Positions 48,023-56,604 of a stretch of DNA of 64,000 bases are shown one piece after another. Each line of letters starts with the position of its first letter. Positions within the stretch are counted from its first letter, which is position 1. Origin of the DNA: Pseudomonas piscis (lineage in GTDB: Bacteria; Pseudomonadota; Gammaproteobacteria; Pseudomonadales; Pseudomonadaceae). The notes below the pieces were generated by a model. The model did not search any database. It saw nothing but the letters and a program-made list of their open reading frames with translations, and had not been told where the DNA came from. A program made the translations under genes and the position numbers. The stretch is from contig NZ_WHUV01000001.1 in NCBI RefSeq assembly GCF_009380155.1, positions 930,001-994,000 on the forward strand, written 5' to 3'.

Positions 48023-49518
48023 TGGCGATCGGATTCAGCAATATCCCCGCGGACATTCGTGTTCCGCTGTTCTATGCCGAGATGGACAATTCGGCGGCCA
48101 ATAGCGCCTCGTCGGCCATGCGCCGCCTGATCGTCGCCCAGGTCAACGACAACGTGCCCGCCAGCGACGTGGGCAAGCTGGTGCTGGTGTCCAGCGTGGC
48201 CCTGGCCAAGAGCATCGGCGGCCAGGGTTCGATGCTGGCCTCCATGTACGAGACCTTCCGCAAGACCGACCCGGTCGGCGAGATCTGGTGCCTGCCGCTG
48301 CACAACAGTGAAGGCAGCGTGGCCAAGGGCACTTTGACCCTGACCGGCAGCGCCACCGAGAGCGGCGTGCTCAACCTCTATGTGGGCGGCGTGCGGGTCC
48401 AGGCCGCCATCGCCAAGGGCGCCACCGCAGCCCAGGCGGCCACCGCCCTGGTGCAGAAGATCAACACCTCGGCCGACCTGCCGCTGAGTGCCAGCGCCGC
48501 CGAAGGCGTGGTGACCCTGAACGCCAAGTGGACCGGCGACAGCGGCAACGACATCAGCCTGCAGCTCAATCGCCTGGGCAAGAGCAATGGCGAGAGCACC
48601 CCGGAAGGCCTGGCCATCGTCATCGGCAAGATGGCCGGTGGTGCCGGCGTGCCTGACCAGGTCGCCGCGGTCGCTGCCCTGGGCGATGAGCCGTTCGAGT
48701 TCATCTGCATGCCCTGGACCGACGTCGCCAGCCTCAACACCTGGCAAGCGGTCATGGATGACAGCGTGGGTCGCTGGTCCTGGGCCAAGCAGCTGTTCGG
48801 CCATGTCTACACCGCCAAGCGCGGCACCGTGGGCACCCTGGTCGCCGCCGGGCAGGCGCGTAACGACCAGCACATGACCATCCAGGCCCTGGAACCGGGC
48901 GTTCCGCAACCGGCCTGGGTCCAGGCTGCGGCACTGGCCGCGCGCACCGCGGTGTTCATCTCCGCCGATGCCAGCCGTCCGACCCAGAGCGGCAGCCTGC
49001 CAGGCCTGGACCCGGCCGCGGCCAGCGAGCGCTTCACCCTGACCGAGCGCCAGTCGCTGCTCAACTACGGCATCGCCACCGCCTACTACGAAGGCGGCTA
49101 CGTGCGCATCCAGCGTTCGATCACCACCTACCAGAAGAACGCTTTCGGCCAGGCGGACAACTCCTACCTGGACAGCGAGACCCTGCACCAGTCGGCCTAC
49201 ATCGTGCGCCGCCTGCAAAGCGTGATCACCAGCAAGTACGGGCGCCACAAGTTGGCCGCCGATGGCACCCGCTTCGGCGCCGGCCAGCCGATCGTCACCC
49301 CGAGCACCATTCGCGGCGAGCTGATCGCCCAGTACGCCAAGCTGGAGCTGGAAGGCCATGTGGAAAACGCCGAGCTGTTCGCCGAGCACCTGGTGGTGGA
49401 ACGCGATGCCCGGGACCCGAACCGCATCAACGTGCTGTTCCCGCCGGACTACATCAACGGCCTGCGAGTGTTCGCGCTGCTCAACCAGTTCCGCCTGCAG
49501 TACGACAACGTCGCCTGA
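48022..49518 (+). CDS. Contractile tail sheath (Mu gpL-like)
   Basis: 498 aa, starting MAIGFSNIPADIRVPLFYAE, close to the length of Mu sheath gpL and much longer than the P2-like sheath at 24452, so the two contractile systems are not duplicates. Conserved features include YVRIQRSITTYQKN and the C-terminal region VLFPPDYINGLRVFALLNQ. First major structural gene of the Mu-like module. Confidence 0.93.
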   Translation: MAIGFSNIPADIRVPLFYAEMDNSAANSASSAMRRLIVAQVNDNVPASDVGKLVLVSSVALAKSIGGQGSMLASMYETFRKTDPVGEIWCLPLHNSEGSVAKGTLTLTGSATESGVLNLYVGGVRVQAAIAKGATAAQAATALVQKINTSADLPLSASAAEGVVTLNAKWTGDSGNDISLQLNRLGKSNGESTPEGLAIVIGKMAGGAGVPDQVAAVAALGDEPFEFICMPWTDVASLNTWQAVMDDSVGRWSWAKQLFGHVYTAKRGTVGTLVAAGQARNDQHMTIQALEPGVPQPAWVQAAALAARTAVFISADASRPTQSGSLPGLDPAAASERFTLTERQSLLNYGIATAYYEGGYVRIQRSITTYQKNAFGQADNSYLDSETLHQSAYIVRRLQSVITSKYGRHKLAADGTRFGAGQPIVTPSTIRGELIAQYAKLELEGHVENAELFAEHLVVERDARDPNRINVLFPPDYINGLRVFALLNQFRLQYDNVA

Positions 49519-49540
49519 ACGCGCGTTCGACTGTGAATCC

Positions 49541-49563
49541 AGCCCACCTTGCGTGGGCTTTTT
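49541..49563 (+). terminator. Terminator-like hairpin between Mu-like sheath and tube
   Basis: AGCCCAC and GTGGGCT pair around CTTGC, followed by five T; the tube ribosome site GGGAGAA begins 7 bases later. Confidence 0.65.
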
Positions 49564-49581
49564 ATTGAAGGGAGAAACACC

Positions 49582-49929
49582 ATGGGTCAAGTGATTGCGG
49601 GCACCTGCTACGTCAAGGTCGACGGTGCTCAACTGACGATCAACGGCGGCTGCGAGGCGCCGCTGATGTCCACCAAGCGTGAAACCGTCGTGCCGGGTTT
49701 CTACAAGGAAGTCGAGGTCACCCCGACGTTCAAGGTCACGGCGCTGCACACCCCGGACTTCCCGCTCAAGCAGCTGGTGGCCGGTACCGACATGACCGTC
49801 ACCTGCGAATTCAACAACGGCAAGGTCTTCGTCCTGGCCGGCGCCTACCTGGTGGACGAGCCGGTATCCAAGGGCGACGACGCCAGCATCGCGCTGGTGT
49901 TCAACGGCGTGAAGGGGACCTGGCAATGA
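49582..49929 (+). CDS. Tail tube protein (Mu gpM-like)
   Basis: 115 aa, starting MGQVIAGTCYVKVDGAQLT, matching the Mu tube family in length and in the SSKRET-like region (STKRETVVPGFYKEVEVTP). The start at 49582 follows GGGAGAA. The stop overlaps the chaperone gene by 4 bases. Confidence 0.92.
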   Translation: MGQVIAGTCYVKVDGAQLTINGGCEAPLMSTKRETVVPGFYKEVEVTPTFKVTALHTPDFPLKQLVAGTDMTVTCEFNNGKVFVLAGAYLVDEPVSKGDDASIALVFNGVKGTWQ

Positions 49930-50222
49930 CTCAAGTCGTGAAGCTGCAAATGGCCATCGAGGCCCACGGCGAAACGCTCGATGAACTGATCCTGCGCCGC
50001 CCGACGGTGCAGGAGGTGCGCAACATCAAGGCGCTGCCGTACCGGATCGACAAGAGCGAGGAAGTGAGCCTGGACATGGATGTCGCGGCCAAGTACATCG
50101 CGGTCTGCGCCGGTATCCCACCGTCCTCGGTGAACCAGCTGGACCTGGCCGACCTCAACGGCCTGAGCTGGGCCGTCGCGAGTTTTTTCATGAGTGCGGC
50201 GTCGCAGCCATCGGCGACCTGA
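49926..50222 (+). CDS. Tail assembly chaperone (Mu gp41-like)
   Basis: 98 aa with the family motif LILRRPTVQEVRNIKALPY, comparable to the E/gp41 chaperones of contractile tails. It reads through AGT TTT TTC ATG and then stops after ten further codons. The slippery sequence offers a -1 route to a longer product. It lies between tube and tape measure. Confidence 0.87.
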   Translation: MTQVVKLQMAIEAHGETLDELILRRPTVQEVRNIKALPYRIDKSEEVSLDMDVAAKYIAVCAGIPPSSVNQLDLADLNGLSWAVASFFMSAASQPSAT

Positions 50223-50353
50223 TCGCGGCCGCCTATGACCTGGCCTGGTTCTGGAAGGTTGACCCCGAACAGATGATGGCCAGGCCATTGGATGTGCTCC
50301 GCGAGTCACTGGAGCACGCGCAACGGATCAATGCGATGCAGCAGGTGCAGTGA
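49926..50353 (+). CDS. Predicted gp41-41' fusion made by -1 frameshift at T TTT TTC
   Basis: The heptamer T TTT TTC lies at 50183-50189 in the correct phase. After a -1 slip, reading continues with CAT at 50189 for 54 codons (HECGVAAIGDLIAAAYDLAWFW... to QQVQ), stopping at 50351-50353, for a total of about 142 aa. The stop overlaps the tape measure ATG. The extension has no start codon with a ribosome site near its beginning. Mu itself uses a -2 shift at this place, so a -1 site is a variant of a known theme. Confidence 0.78.
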
Positions 50354-52314
50354 TGGCGAATATTCAACAAAGCATGAGCCTGACGAACATCCAGACCACG
50401 GTGCACATGTCCGTGGTGGTGCTCGGCGCACAGAAACTCGAAGCCCAGATGTCGGGGATCCGCGCCAGGATCGGCGCCTTCAAGAAGAGCATCGAGGATA
50501 GCGGCCTCGGCTCCCTCGACCTGGGCGGCTTCATCAAGGGTGGCGGTCTGCTGGAGCCGTTCATCCATGGCATCAAGCAGGCGATCAAGGCCGAGGACGA
50601 CCTGCAAGCCAGCAGCCAGCAACTCACCCAGCTCAAGGCACCGCAAGTGCCCCTGGGAGAAACCTCGGCCCACCTCAAGCAGTTCGACGACGCCTTGCAA
50701 GGGGTGTCGCTGAAGATGGGCCAGGCACTGCTGCCGGCGGTCAACAACTTGATCACCGGGCTGACCCCGCTGATCAGCAGCATCGGCAGCTTCGTCGCCG
50801 ACAACCCGGCCCTGGTGGAAGGCTTGGCCGCAGCGGCCGTGGCCTTCACCGTGGTCACCACCGGGGCCATGGGCCTGGCGGCGGTGGTCGGCCTCTTGGC
50901 CTCGCCGGTGGGCATCGTGGCGGCGGCGATCGCCGTGGCCGCTGGTTTGATCGTGGCCTACTGGGAGCCGATATCAGGGTTCTTCAGCGGGATCTGGAAC
51001 AGCCTGCAGCAGGCGGCGCAGGTGGCCTTCGCCACCTTCAAGAGCCTGTTCGGCTGGAGCCCGTTGCAGGCCCTGGCCGGTGCCTGGGGCGCGCTCACGG
51101 GGTTCTTCTCCGGGCTCTGGAGCTCGGTGGTCGGCGAGGCGACCCAGGCCTGGGCGCCGCTCAGCGAGTTCTTCAGTGGCTTGTGGCAGGGCATCCAGGC
51201 CCTGGCGTTGCCGCTGCTGGATTTCTTCAAGACCTTGTTTTCCTGGAGCCCGCTGGGGCTGGTGATCGATAACTGGCAGCCATTGACCGGGTTGTTCTCG
51301 GCGCTGTGGGAGCTGTTGCGGGCACTGTCGGTGCCGGTGATGAGCTTCTTCAAGACCCTGTTCGACTGGTCGCCCCTGGGTCTGGTGATCAACAACTGGC
51401 AGCCGCTGCTGGGCTTTTTCGGGCGCTGCTGGGATGGCCTGCGGGCGCTGTCGGAACCGGTGATGAGCTTCTTCAAGACCCTGTTCGACTGGTCGCCCCT
51501 GGGTCTGGTGATCAATAACTGGCAGCCGCTGCTGGGCTTTTTCGGGCGCTGCTGGGATGGCCTGCGGGCCCAGGCGGAACCGGTGCTGGGGTTCTTCAAG
51601 ACTCTGTTCGACTGGTCGCCCCTGGGCCTGGTGATCAATAACTGGCAACCGCTGATGGACTTCTTTTCGGCCACCTGGGACCAGTTGCTGGCGCTGAGCG
51701 CGCCGGTGGGCGAGTTCTTTCGGGCGTTGTTCGATTGGTCGCCGATGCCGCTGATCAATGCGGCCTGGGAGCCCGTGGCCGGGTTCTTCAGTGGCTTGTG
51801 GGACTCACTGCTGGCGGTCACGGCGCCGGTCCAGGGGGTCTTGCAGGAGCTGTTCAACTGGTCGCCCATGGACATGGTCACGGCCAACTGGCAGCCCATC
51901 GCCGACTGGTTCTCGGCGTTCTGGGACAAGCTCAAGGGCACCCTGGGTGGTATCCGGGAAATGCTCGGCGGCAGCTTTGGCGGCTTCATCGCCAAGATCA
52001 CCGGCAAGGTCGAAGGCCTGACCGAGGCCCAGCAGCGCACCAACGCCGAAGGCAAGGGCCAGTTGGCCCCGGCATTCTTCGGTGCCGAGGCTTCGCCGGC
52101 GGCGCGCAACCTGAACCAGGGCTCCGGCGCGTTGGTGCAGCAGAGTGCGGCCAACAATCGCACGCAACTCGAAGGCGGCCTGACGGTGCGCTTCGAAAAC
52201 GCCCCGGCGGGCATGCGCACCAGCCAGCCGCAGACCAACCAGCCGGGCCTGGCGGTGACTCCGCGCATCGGCTATCGCTCACTTTCCCTAGGAGGTTCCA
52301 ATGAGCTGGCGTGA
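50353..52314 (+). CDS. Tail tape measure protein of the Mu-like module with tandem repeats
   Basis: 653 aa, starting in a TGATG overlap with the chaperone extension. Hydrophobic region at about residues 130-205. Then come about nine repeats built around FxWSPL and W(Q/E)P(L/I), about residues 200-525, three of which are nearly identical 41-residue units. The C-terminal part is Gln/Asn-rich. The repeats are tryptophan-rich and membrane-prone, consistent with a rod that sets tail length and later inserts in the target membrane. Confidence 0.9.
   Translation: MANIQQSMSLTNIQTTVHMSVVVLGAQKLEAQMSGIRARIGAFKKSIEDSGLGSLDLGGFIKGGGLLEPFIHGIKQAIKAEDDLQASSQQLTQLKAPQVPLGETSAHLKQFDDALQGVSLKMGQALLPAVNNLITGLTPLISSIGSFVADNPALVEGLAAAAVAFTVVTTGAMGLAAVVGLLASPVGIVAAAIAVAAGLIVAYWEPISGFFSGIWNSLQQAAQVAFATFKSLFGWSPLQALAGAWGALTGFFSGLWSSVVGEATQAWAPLSEFFSGLWQGIQALALPLLDFFKTLFSWSPLGLVIDNWQPLTGLFSALWELLRALSVPVMSFFKTLFDWSPLGLVINNWQPLLGFFGRCWDGLRALSEPVMSFFKTLFDWSPLGLVINNWQPLLGFFGRCWDGLRAQAEPVLGFFKTLFDWSPLGLVINNWQPLMDFFSATWDQLLALSAPVGEFFRALFDWSPMPLINAAWEPVAGFFSGLWDSLLAVTAPVQGVLQELFNWSPMDMVTANWQPIADWFSAFWDKLKGTLGGIREMLGGSFGGFIAKITGKVEGLTEAQQRTNAEGKGQLAPAFFGAEASPAARNLNQGSGALVQQSAANNRTQLEGGLTVRFENAPAGMRTSQPQTNQPGLAVTPRIGYRSLSLGGSNELA
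51340..51708 (+). repeat. 123-base tandem repeat inside the tape measure gene
   Basis: Three consecutive 123-base units start at 51340, 51463 and 51586; the TTCGACTGGTCGCCC block recurs at exactly 123-base spacing. The first two are almost identical. Weaker copies extend on both sides (about 50960-51910). In-frame (41 codons), so gain or loss of a unit keeps the gene open. Confidence 0.9.
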
Positions 52315-53539
52315 TCGGTTGTTGCCGGCGTCGTTTCGCGGCGTCGGTTTCTGGGTCGACCAAGCCAAGACCCCGGTGGGCCAGAAGGGCCAGTTGCATG
52401 AGTACCCCCAGCGCGACCAGCCCTTCTACGAAGGGCTCGGCCAGCAGGCCAAGGTCCACGACCTGACGGCCTTCATCGTGGGCGAGAACTGCCTGGAGCA
52501 GCGCGACCAATTGCTCCAGGCCCTGGAGCAGGGGGCCGGGGAACTGGTCCACCCTTGGCTGGGACGGATGCAGGTCAAGGTCGGCGAGTGCGAAATGACC
52601 CATACCCGCCAGGACGGCGGCCTGGTGACGTTCGCCCTCAAGTTCCACCCCGACCAGCCGTTGCTGTTCCCCACGGCGGTGGTCAACTCCCGCGAGCAAT
52701 TGCTGGTGGCCGCCGACAGCCTGCTGGGTTCGGCGGTGCGGCGCTTCGAGGAGGTCATCAGCCTGATCAAGGCCGCACGGATCGCGGTCAAGGAACTGCG
52801 CGATTGCCTCAAGGACGTCTACGCGGTGATCGAGCATGAGTTCAAGGAGCTGATCGACACCTACAAGGACCTGCGCCAGCTGGTGCTGGCGCTCAAGGAG
52901 CTGCCCCGGGAGGTCAGCGCCGAGTTCAAGGGCTTGCTCAAGGACATTCGCGAGCTCAAGGACTTCGCCCGCGAGGGTTATCGCGGGGTGCTGGCCAATG
53001 CTTCGCAACAGGTCGAGGCGGCGAAGAAGATCGATACGCCCAAGCTCACCACCGGCAAGGATACGGTGGCCGCGGCCCAGGCCATGGCCAACCTGGTGCA
53101 GGACATGCTGCTGGTGAAGCTCGGCTACCAGGTCGCGCAGATGCCGGCGGCAGCGCCGGTGGTCAAGCTCAACTCCACGCCCTCGGTGGCCCAGCAGGCG
53201 GTCCAGCCGGTACGCCGCCTGGATGTACCGGTGGCCGAGGATGTGCTGAGCCTGCGTGATGCCCTCAATGAGGTGATCTGGCAGGCCGCGCTCAAGGCCG
53301 ATGCCCTGCATTACCAGGCGCTCAACAGCCTGCGCCAGCAGCTGTTCGGCCATCTCACGGCGGTGTCGTCCACCGGCGTGCGGCTGCTGACCCTGTCGCC
53401 CAAGCAGAGCCTGCCGGCCCTGGTGGTGGCCTACCAGCGCTTTGGCGATGCCACTCGGGTGGGGGAGGTGAGCCAGCGCAACAAGGCGGTGCATCCAGGC
53501 TTCCTGCCGCCGGCCGATCTGAAAATCGCCGAGGTGTAG
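52301..53539 (+). CDS. Tail/DNA circularisation protein N (Mu gpN-like)
   Basis: 412 aa, starting MSWRDRLLPASFRGVGFWVD, the clear start of the Mu gpN family. A strong AGGAGG lies 6 bases upstream and within the end of the tape measure gene. The middle (about residues 140-230) is a long charged helical part. In tails it acts in the baseplate/hub; the family name refers to its domain annotation, not to a DNA role here. Confidence 0.9.
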   Translation: MSWRDRLLPASFRGVGFWVDQAKTPVGQKGQLHEYPQRDQPFYEGLGQQAKVHDLTAFIVGENCLEQRDQLLQALEQGAGELVHPWLGRMQVKVGECEMTHTRQDGGLVTFALKFHPDQPLLFPTAVVNSREQLLVAADSLLGSAVRRFEEVISLIKAARIAVKELRDCLKDVYAVIEHEFKELIDTYKDLRQLVLALKELPREVSAEFKGLLKDIRELKDFAREGYRGVLANASQQVEAAKKIDTPKLTTGKDTVAAAQAMANLVQDMLLVKLGYQVAQMPAAAPVVKLNSTPSVAQQAVQPVRRLDVPVAEDVLSLRDALNEVIWQAALKADALHYQALNSLRQQLFGHLTAVSSTGVRLLTLSPKQSLPALVVAYQRFGDATRVGEVSQRNKAVHPGFLPPADLKIAEV

Positions 53540-53542
53540 GCC

Positions 53543-54583
53543 ATGAACCCAGCACAAGATGCCGTCACCCTGACCGTTGACGGCCTGGACTACGGCGGCT
53601 GGAAAAGCGTCGAGATCAGCGCGGACCTGGAGCGCCAGTTCCGCAGCTTCAGCCTCAACATCACCTGGCAGTGGCCGGGGCAACTGGAGGTCAAGCCGAT
53701 CAAGCCCGGCTCGCGTTGCCAGGTGCGTATCGGCAGCGACCTGGTGCTCACCGGCTACGTGTACAAGGCGCCGGTCAGCTATGACGCGCACCAGGTCAGC
53801 CTGAGCATCGAAGGCAGTTCGTTGACCCAGGACCTGGCCGACTGCGCAGCCATCAACCGCCCGAGCCAGTGGCAGGAACAGAGCCTGTTGAGCATCGTCC
53901 AGGCCCTGGCGGGCGCCTATGGCGTGGGCGTGGTCAGCGAGATCCCGCAGACCGCCAAGCTCGGCAAGCACAGCATCGTGCCCGGGGAGACGGTGTTCCA
54001 GTCCATCGACCGCTTGCTGACCCTGTACCGGGTGTTCTCCACCGATGACGCCGAGGGCCGCGTGCTGCTGGCCAAGCCTGGCAGTAGCGGGCGGGCCAGC
54101 GATGCCCTGGAGCTGGGCAAGAACATCCTGTCGGCCAATGCGCCGATGGATTTCAGCCAGGTGTTCTCCGAGTACCGGGTCATCGGCCAGCACAAGGGCA
54201 GCGACCAGAAAAGCGGCGCTGCGGTCGCCGAGGTCTCGGGCCAGGCCCGGGACCCGAGCATGGCGCGCAAGCGGGTCACGGTGATCAGCGAAAGCGCGCA
54301 GCTGACCCCCGAACTGGCCCAGCAGCGGGCCGACTGGGAGAGCGCCACCCGCATGGGCAAGGCGCTGACCACCAGCTATCGGGTCCAGGGCTGGCGCCAG
54401 GGCAACGGCGATTTGTGGCGGCACAACACCCTGGTGCGGGTGATCGATAAGGTCCTGGGCTTCGACCAGGACATGCTGATCTCCAAGGTCACCTATTCGC
54501 TCTCCGAACAGGGCTCGATCACCACCTTGCAAGTGGCGCCGCCACACACCTTCGACGCCAACCCCGTCCCCGCGAAAACCTGA
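53543..54583 (+). CDS. Baseplate hub protein P (Mu gp44-like)
   Basis: 346 aa, starting MNPAQDAVTLTVDGLDYGGW. Contains VTRLLT-type hub features such as ETVFQSIDRLLTLYRVFSTDD and the C-terminal IDKVLGFDQDMLISKVTYS. Counterpart of P2 gpD in the other contractile module. It follows gpN after 3 bases. Confidence 0.9.
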   Translation: MNPAQDAVTLTVDGLDYGGWKSVEISADLERQFRSFSLNITWQWPGQLEVKPIKPGSRCQVRIGSDLVLTGYVYKAPVSYDAHQVSLSIEGSSLTQDLADCAAINRPSQWQEQSLLSIVQALAGAYGVGVVSEIPQTAKLGKHSIVPGETVFQSIDRLLTLYRVFSTDDAEGRVLLAKPGSSGRASDALELGKNILSANAPMDFSQVFSEYRVIGQHKGSDQKSGAAVAEVSGQARDPSMARKRVTVISESAQLTPELAQQRADWESATRMGKALTTSYRVQGWRQGNGDLWRHNTLVRVIDKVLGFDQDMLISKVTYSLSEQGSITTLQVAPPHTFDANPVPAKT

Positions 54584-54666
54584 GCCGCCCCCGGCGGCGT
54601 ACAGGCCACCGGGGCCCGCCATTGCCTGCCCGATGCGTCGGGCCCGGGCCAGCCAAGGAATCCACC

Positions 54667-55176
54667 ATGAGCCTACTGACACGCCTGTTGGCGCGCGGCA
54701 CCGTCGTGCTCGCCAACTCGGCCAACAAATTGCAATCGCTCCAGATGCGCCTGACCGCTGGCGAAGTGAATGATGACATGGAGCATTTCGAGCCCTACGG
54801 TTTCACCAGCAATCCGCTGGCCGGGGCCGAAGGCATCGCCACCTTCCTCGGTGGCGACCGCTCCCACGCCGTGGTGCTGGTGGTCGCTGACCGCCGCTAT
54901 CGCCTCCAGGCCCTGGCGCCCGGCGAGGTGGCGATCTACACCGACGAAGGCGACAAGGTGCACTTCAAGCGTGGCCGGGTGATCGATATCCAGACCGGCA
55001 CCCTGAACATCCGGGCGGACACGGCGGTGAACATCGATACGCCGACCCTGACCCAGACCGGCAAGATCGTCTCCCAGGGCGACCAGGTGGCCGGCGGCAT
55101 CAGCCAGATGCGCCACCAGCATGCCGGCGTGCAGCCGGGCCCCGGCCAGACCGGCGCACCGGTGGGAGGCCCATGA
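54667..55176 (+). CDS. Baseplate spike protein (Mu gp45-like, gpV type)
   Basis: 169 aa, starting MSLLTRLLARGTVVLANSA. OB-type N-terminal part, then a beta-repeat shaft (GTLNIRADTAVNIDTPTLTQTGKIV, about residues 115-140). The apex motif RHQHAG has His150 and His152, which may bind the tip metal ion. The start at 54667 follows CCAAGGAATCC. It parallels the P2-like spike at 19370. Confidence 0.9.
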   Translation: MSLLTRLLARGTVVLANSANKLQSLQMRLTAGEVNDDMEHFEPYGFTSNPLAGAEGIATFLGGDRSHAVVLVVADRRYRLQALAPGEVAIYTDEGDKVHFKRGRVIDIQTGTLNIRADTAVNIDTPTLTQTGKIVSQGDQVAGGISQMRHQHAGVQPGPGQTGAPVGGP

Positions 55177-55574
55177 TGTTCCTCAGCCACGACCTCAAGA
55201 CCGCGCTGACCCGCGCGGTGCTGATCAGCCTCTACACCTGGCGCCGCGCCGCCGACGATGACGTGCTCGACGATGACGAGCGCTTCGGCTGGTGGGGCGA
55301 CAGTTTTCCCACGGTGGCCGACGACCGCATCGGCTCGCGGCTGTGGTTGCTGCGCCGGGTCAAGCTGACCCGCCAGACCCAGCTCGACGCCGAGTTCTAC
55401 GCCCGCGAAGCCCTGCAATGGCTGATCGACGATGGCCATTGCAGCGCCGTGGACATCAGCAGCGAACGCCTCGACGCCCAACGCCTGAACCTGCGCATCG
55501 TGCTGGTACTGGCCGGTGGCGAGCGCCTGGACATCAACCCCGAACACAGTTGGCAGGTGACCTATGCCGTTTGA
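55173..55574 (+). CDS. Baseplate protein (Mu gp46-like, gp25 fold)
   Basis: 133 aa, with the gp46 family pattern DERFGWWGDSFPTVADDRIGSRLWLLRR near residues 32-60. It is the wedge-initiating partner in Mu-like baseplates. Starts in an ATGA overlap with the spike gene and overlaps gp47 by 11 bases. Confidence 0.9.
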   Translation: MMFLSHDLKTALTRAVLISLYTWRRAADDDVLDDDERFGWWGDSFPTVADDRIGSRLWLLRRVKLTRQTQLDAEFYAREALQWLIDDGHCSAVDISSERLDAQRLNLRIVLVLAGGERLDINPEHSWQVTYAV

Positions 55575-56604
55575 AACGCCTTCGCTGCCGGTGCTGATCA
55601 AGCGCACCCAAAGCGACCTGGCCAGCGATTCGCTGCGCCAGTCCGATGCCCAAGTCCTGGCCCGAACCCTCAGCGGCGCCGCCTTTGGCCTGTATGGCTA
55701 CCTGGATTGGATCGCCGAGCAGATCCTGCCGGACAAGGCCGATGAGTCGACCCTGGAACGGATCGCCGCCCTGCGCCTGAACCAGCCACGCAAGGCCGCC
55801 CAGGCGGCCAGCGGCAACGTCAGCTTCATGGCGTCGGCCGGGGCGGTGCTGGATGTCGATACGCTGCTGCAGTCCAGCGATGGCCGCAGCTACAAGGTGA
55901 CCGCCGCGCGGACCACCAGCAGCGGCCTGAACAGCACCAGCATCGCTGCCCTGGATGCCGGTTCCCTGGGCAATGCCGAGGCCGGCCTGAGCCTGATCCC
56001 GGTGCAGCCGATCCAGGGCATCAGCGGCAGCTTCACGGTGCTGGCGCCAGGGCTGGTGGGCGGCGTCGCGCGCGAGAGCCTGGAGTCGCTGCGCTCGCGG
56101 GTGATCCGTTCGTACCGGGTCATTCCCCACGGCGGCTCGGCCCAGGACTACGAGACCTGGGCTCTGGAGTGCCCCGGCGTGACCCGCGCCTGGTGCCGCG
56201 GCAGTTACCTCGGGCCGGGCACCGTGGGCCTGTTCGTGATGCGTGACGATGATCCGCACCCGGTGCCGGATGCCGCGCAACTGGCCGAGGTGCAAGCGCA
56301 TATCGAGCCGCTGCGGCCGGTGACCGCCGAGGTCCACGTACTGGCCCCGGTGCAGCAGCCGGTGACCTATCGCCTGCGCCTGAGCCCGGACACCAGCGCC
56401 GTGCGCGCCGCGGTGCAAGCCCAGTTGCGCGACCTGCACCACCGTGAAGCCGGTCTCGGCGAAACCTTGCTGCTGACCCATATCGCCGAAGCCATCAGCA
56501 GTGCCACCGGCGAGAACGACCACAAGCTGATGGCGCCCAGCGCCGACGTACCGGCCGCCAACAACCAGCTGCTGACCTTCGGAGGTTGCGTATGGCTGGA
56601 ATGA
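55564..56604 (+). CDS. Baseplate protein (Mu gp47-like, gpJ type)
   Basis: 346 aa, starting MPFETPSLPVLIKRTQSDLA. The conserved central part ESLRSRVIRSYRVIPHGGSAQDYETWA is the signature of this wedge protein. Equivalent to P2 gpJ at 20517 but clearly of the Mu type. It ends with an AGGTT..ATG overlap into the next gene. Confidence 0.92.
   Translation: MPFETPSLPVLIKRTQSDLASDSLRQSDAQVLARTLSGAAFGLYGYLDWIAEQILPDKADESTLERIAALRLNQPRKAAQAASGNVSFMASAGAVLDVDTLLQSSDGRSYKVTAARTTSSGLNSTSIAALDAGSLGNAEAGLSLIPVQPIQGISGSFTVLAPGLVGGVARESLESLRSRVIRSYRVIPHGGSAQDYETWALECPGVTRAWCRGSYLGPGTVGLFVMRDDDPHPVPDAAQLAEVQAHIEPLRPVTAEVHVLAPVQQPVTYRLRLSPDTSAVRAAVQAQLRDLHHREAGLGETLLLTHIAEAISSATGENDHKLMAPSADVPAANNQLLTFGGCVWLE

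Noticed and set aside
51340-51708. CRISPR-like array
   Set aside because: The 123-base repeats are contiguous, without spacers, and encode an in-frame protein repeat in the tape measure.
51998-54682. 894-codon open frame opposite the Mu-like N and P genes
   Set aside because: Antisense shadow across three coupled genes; not coding.
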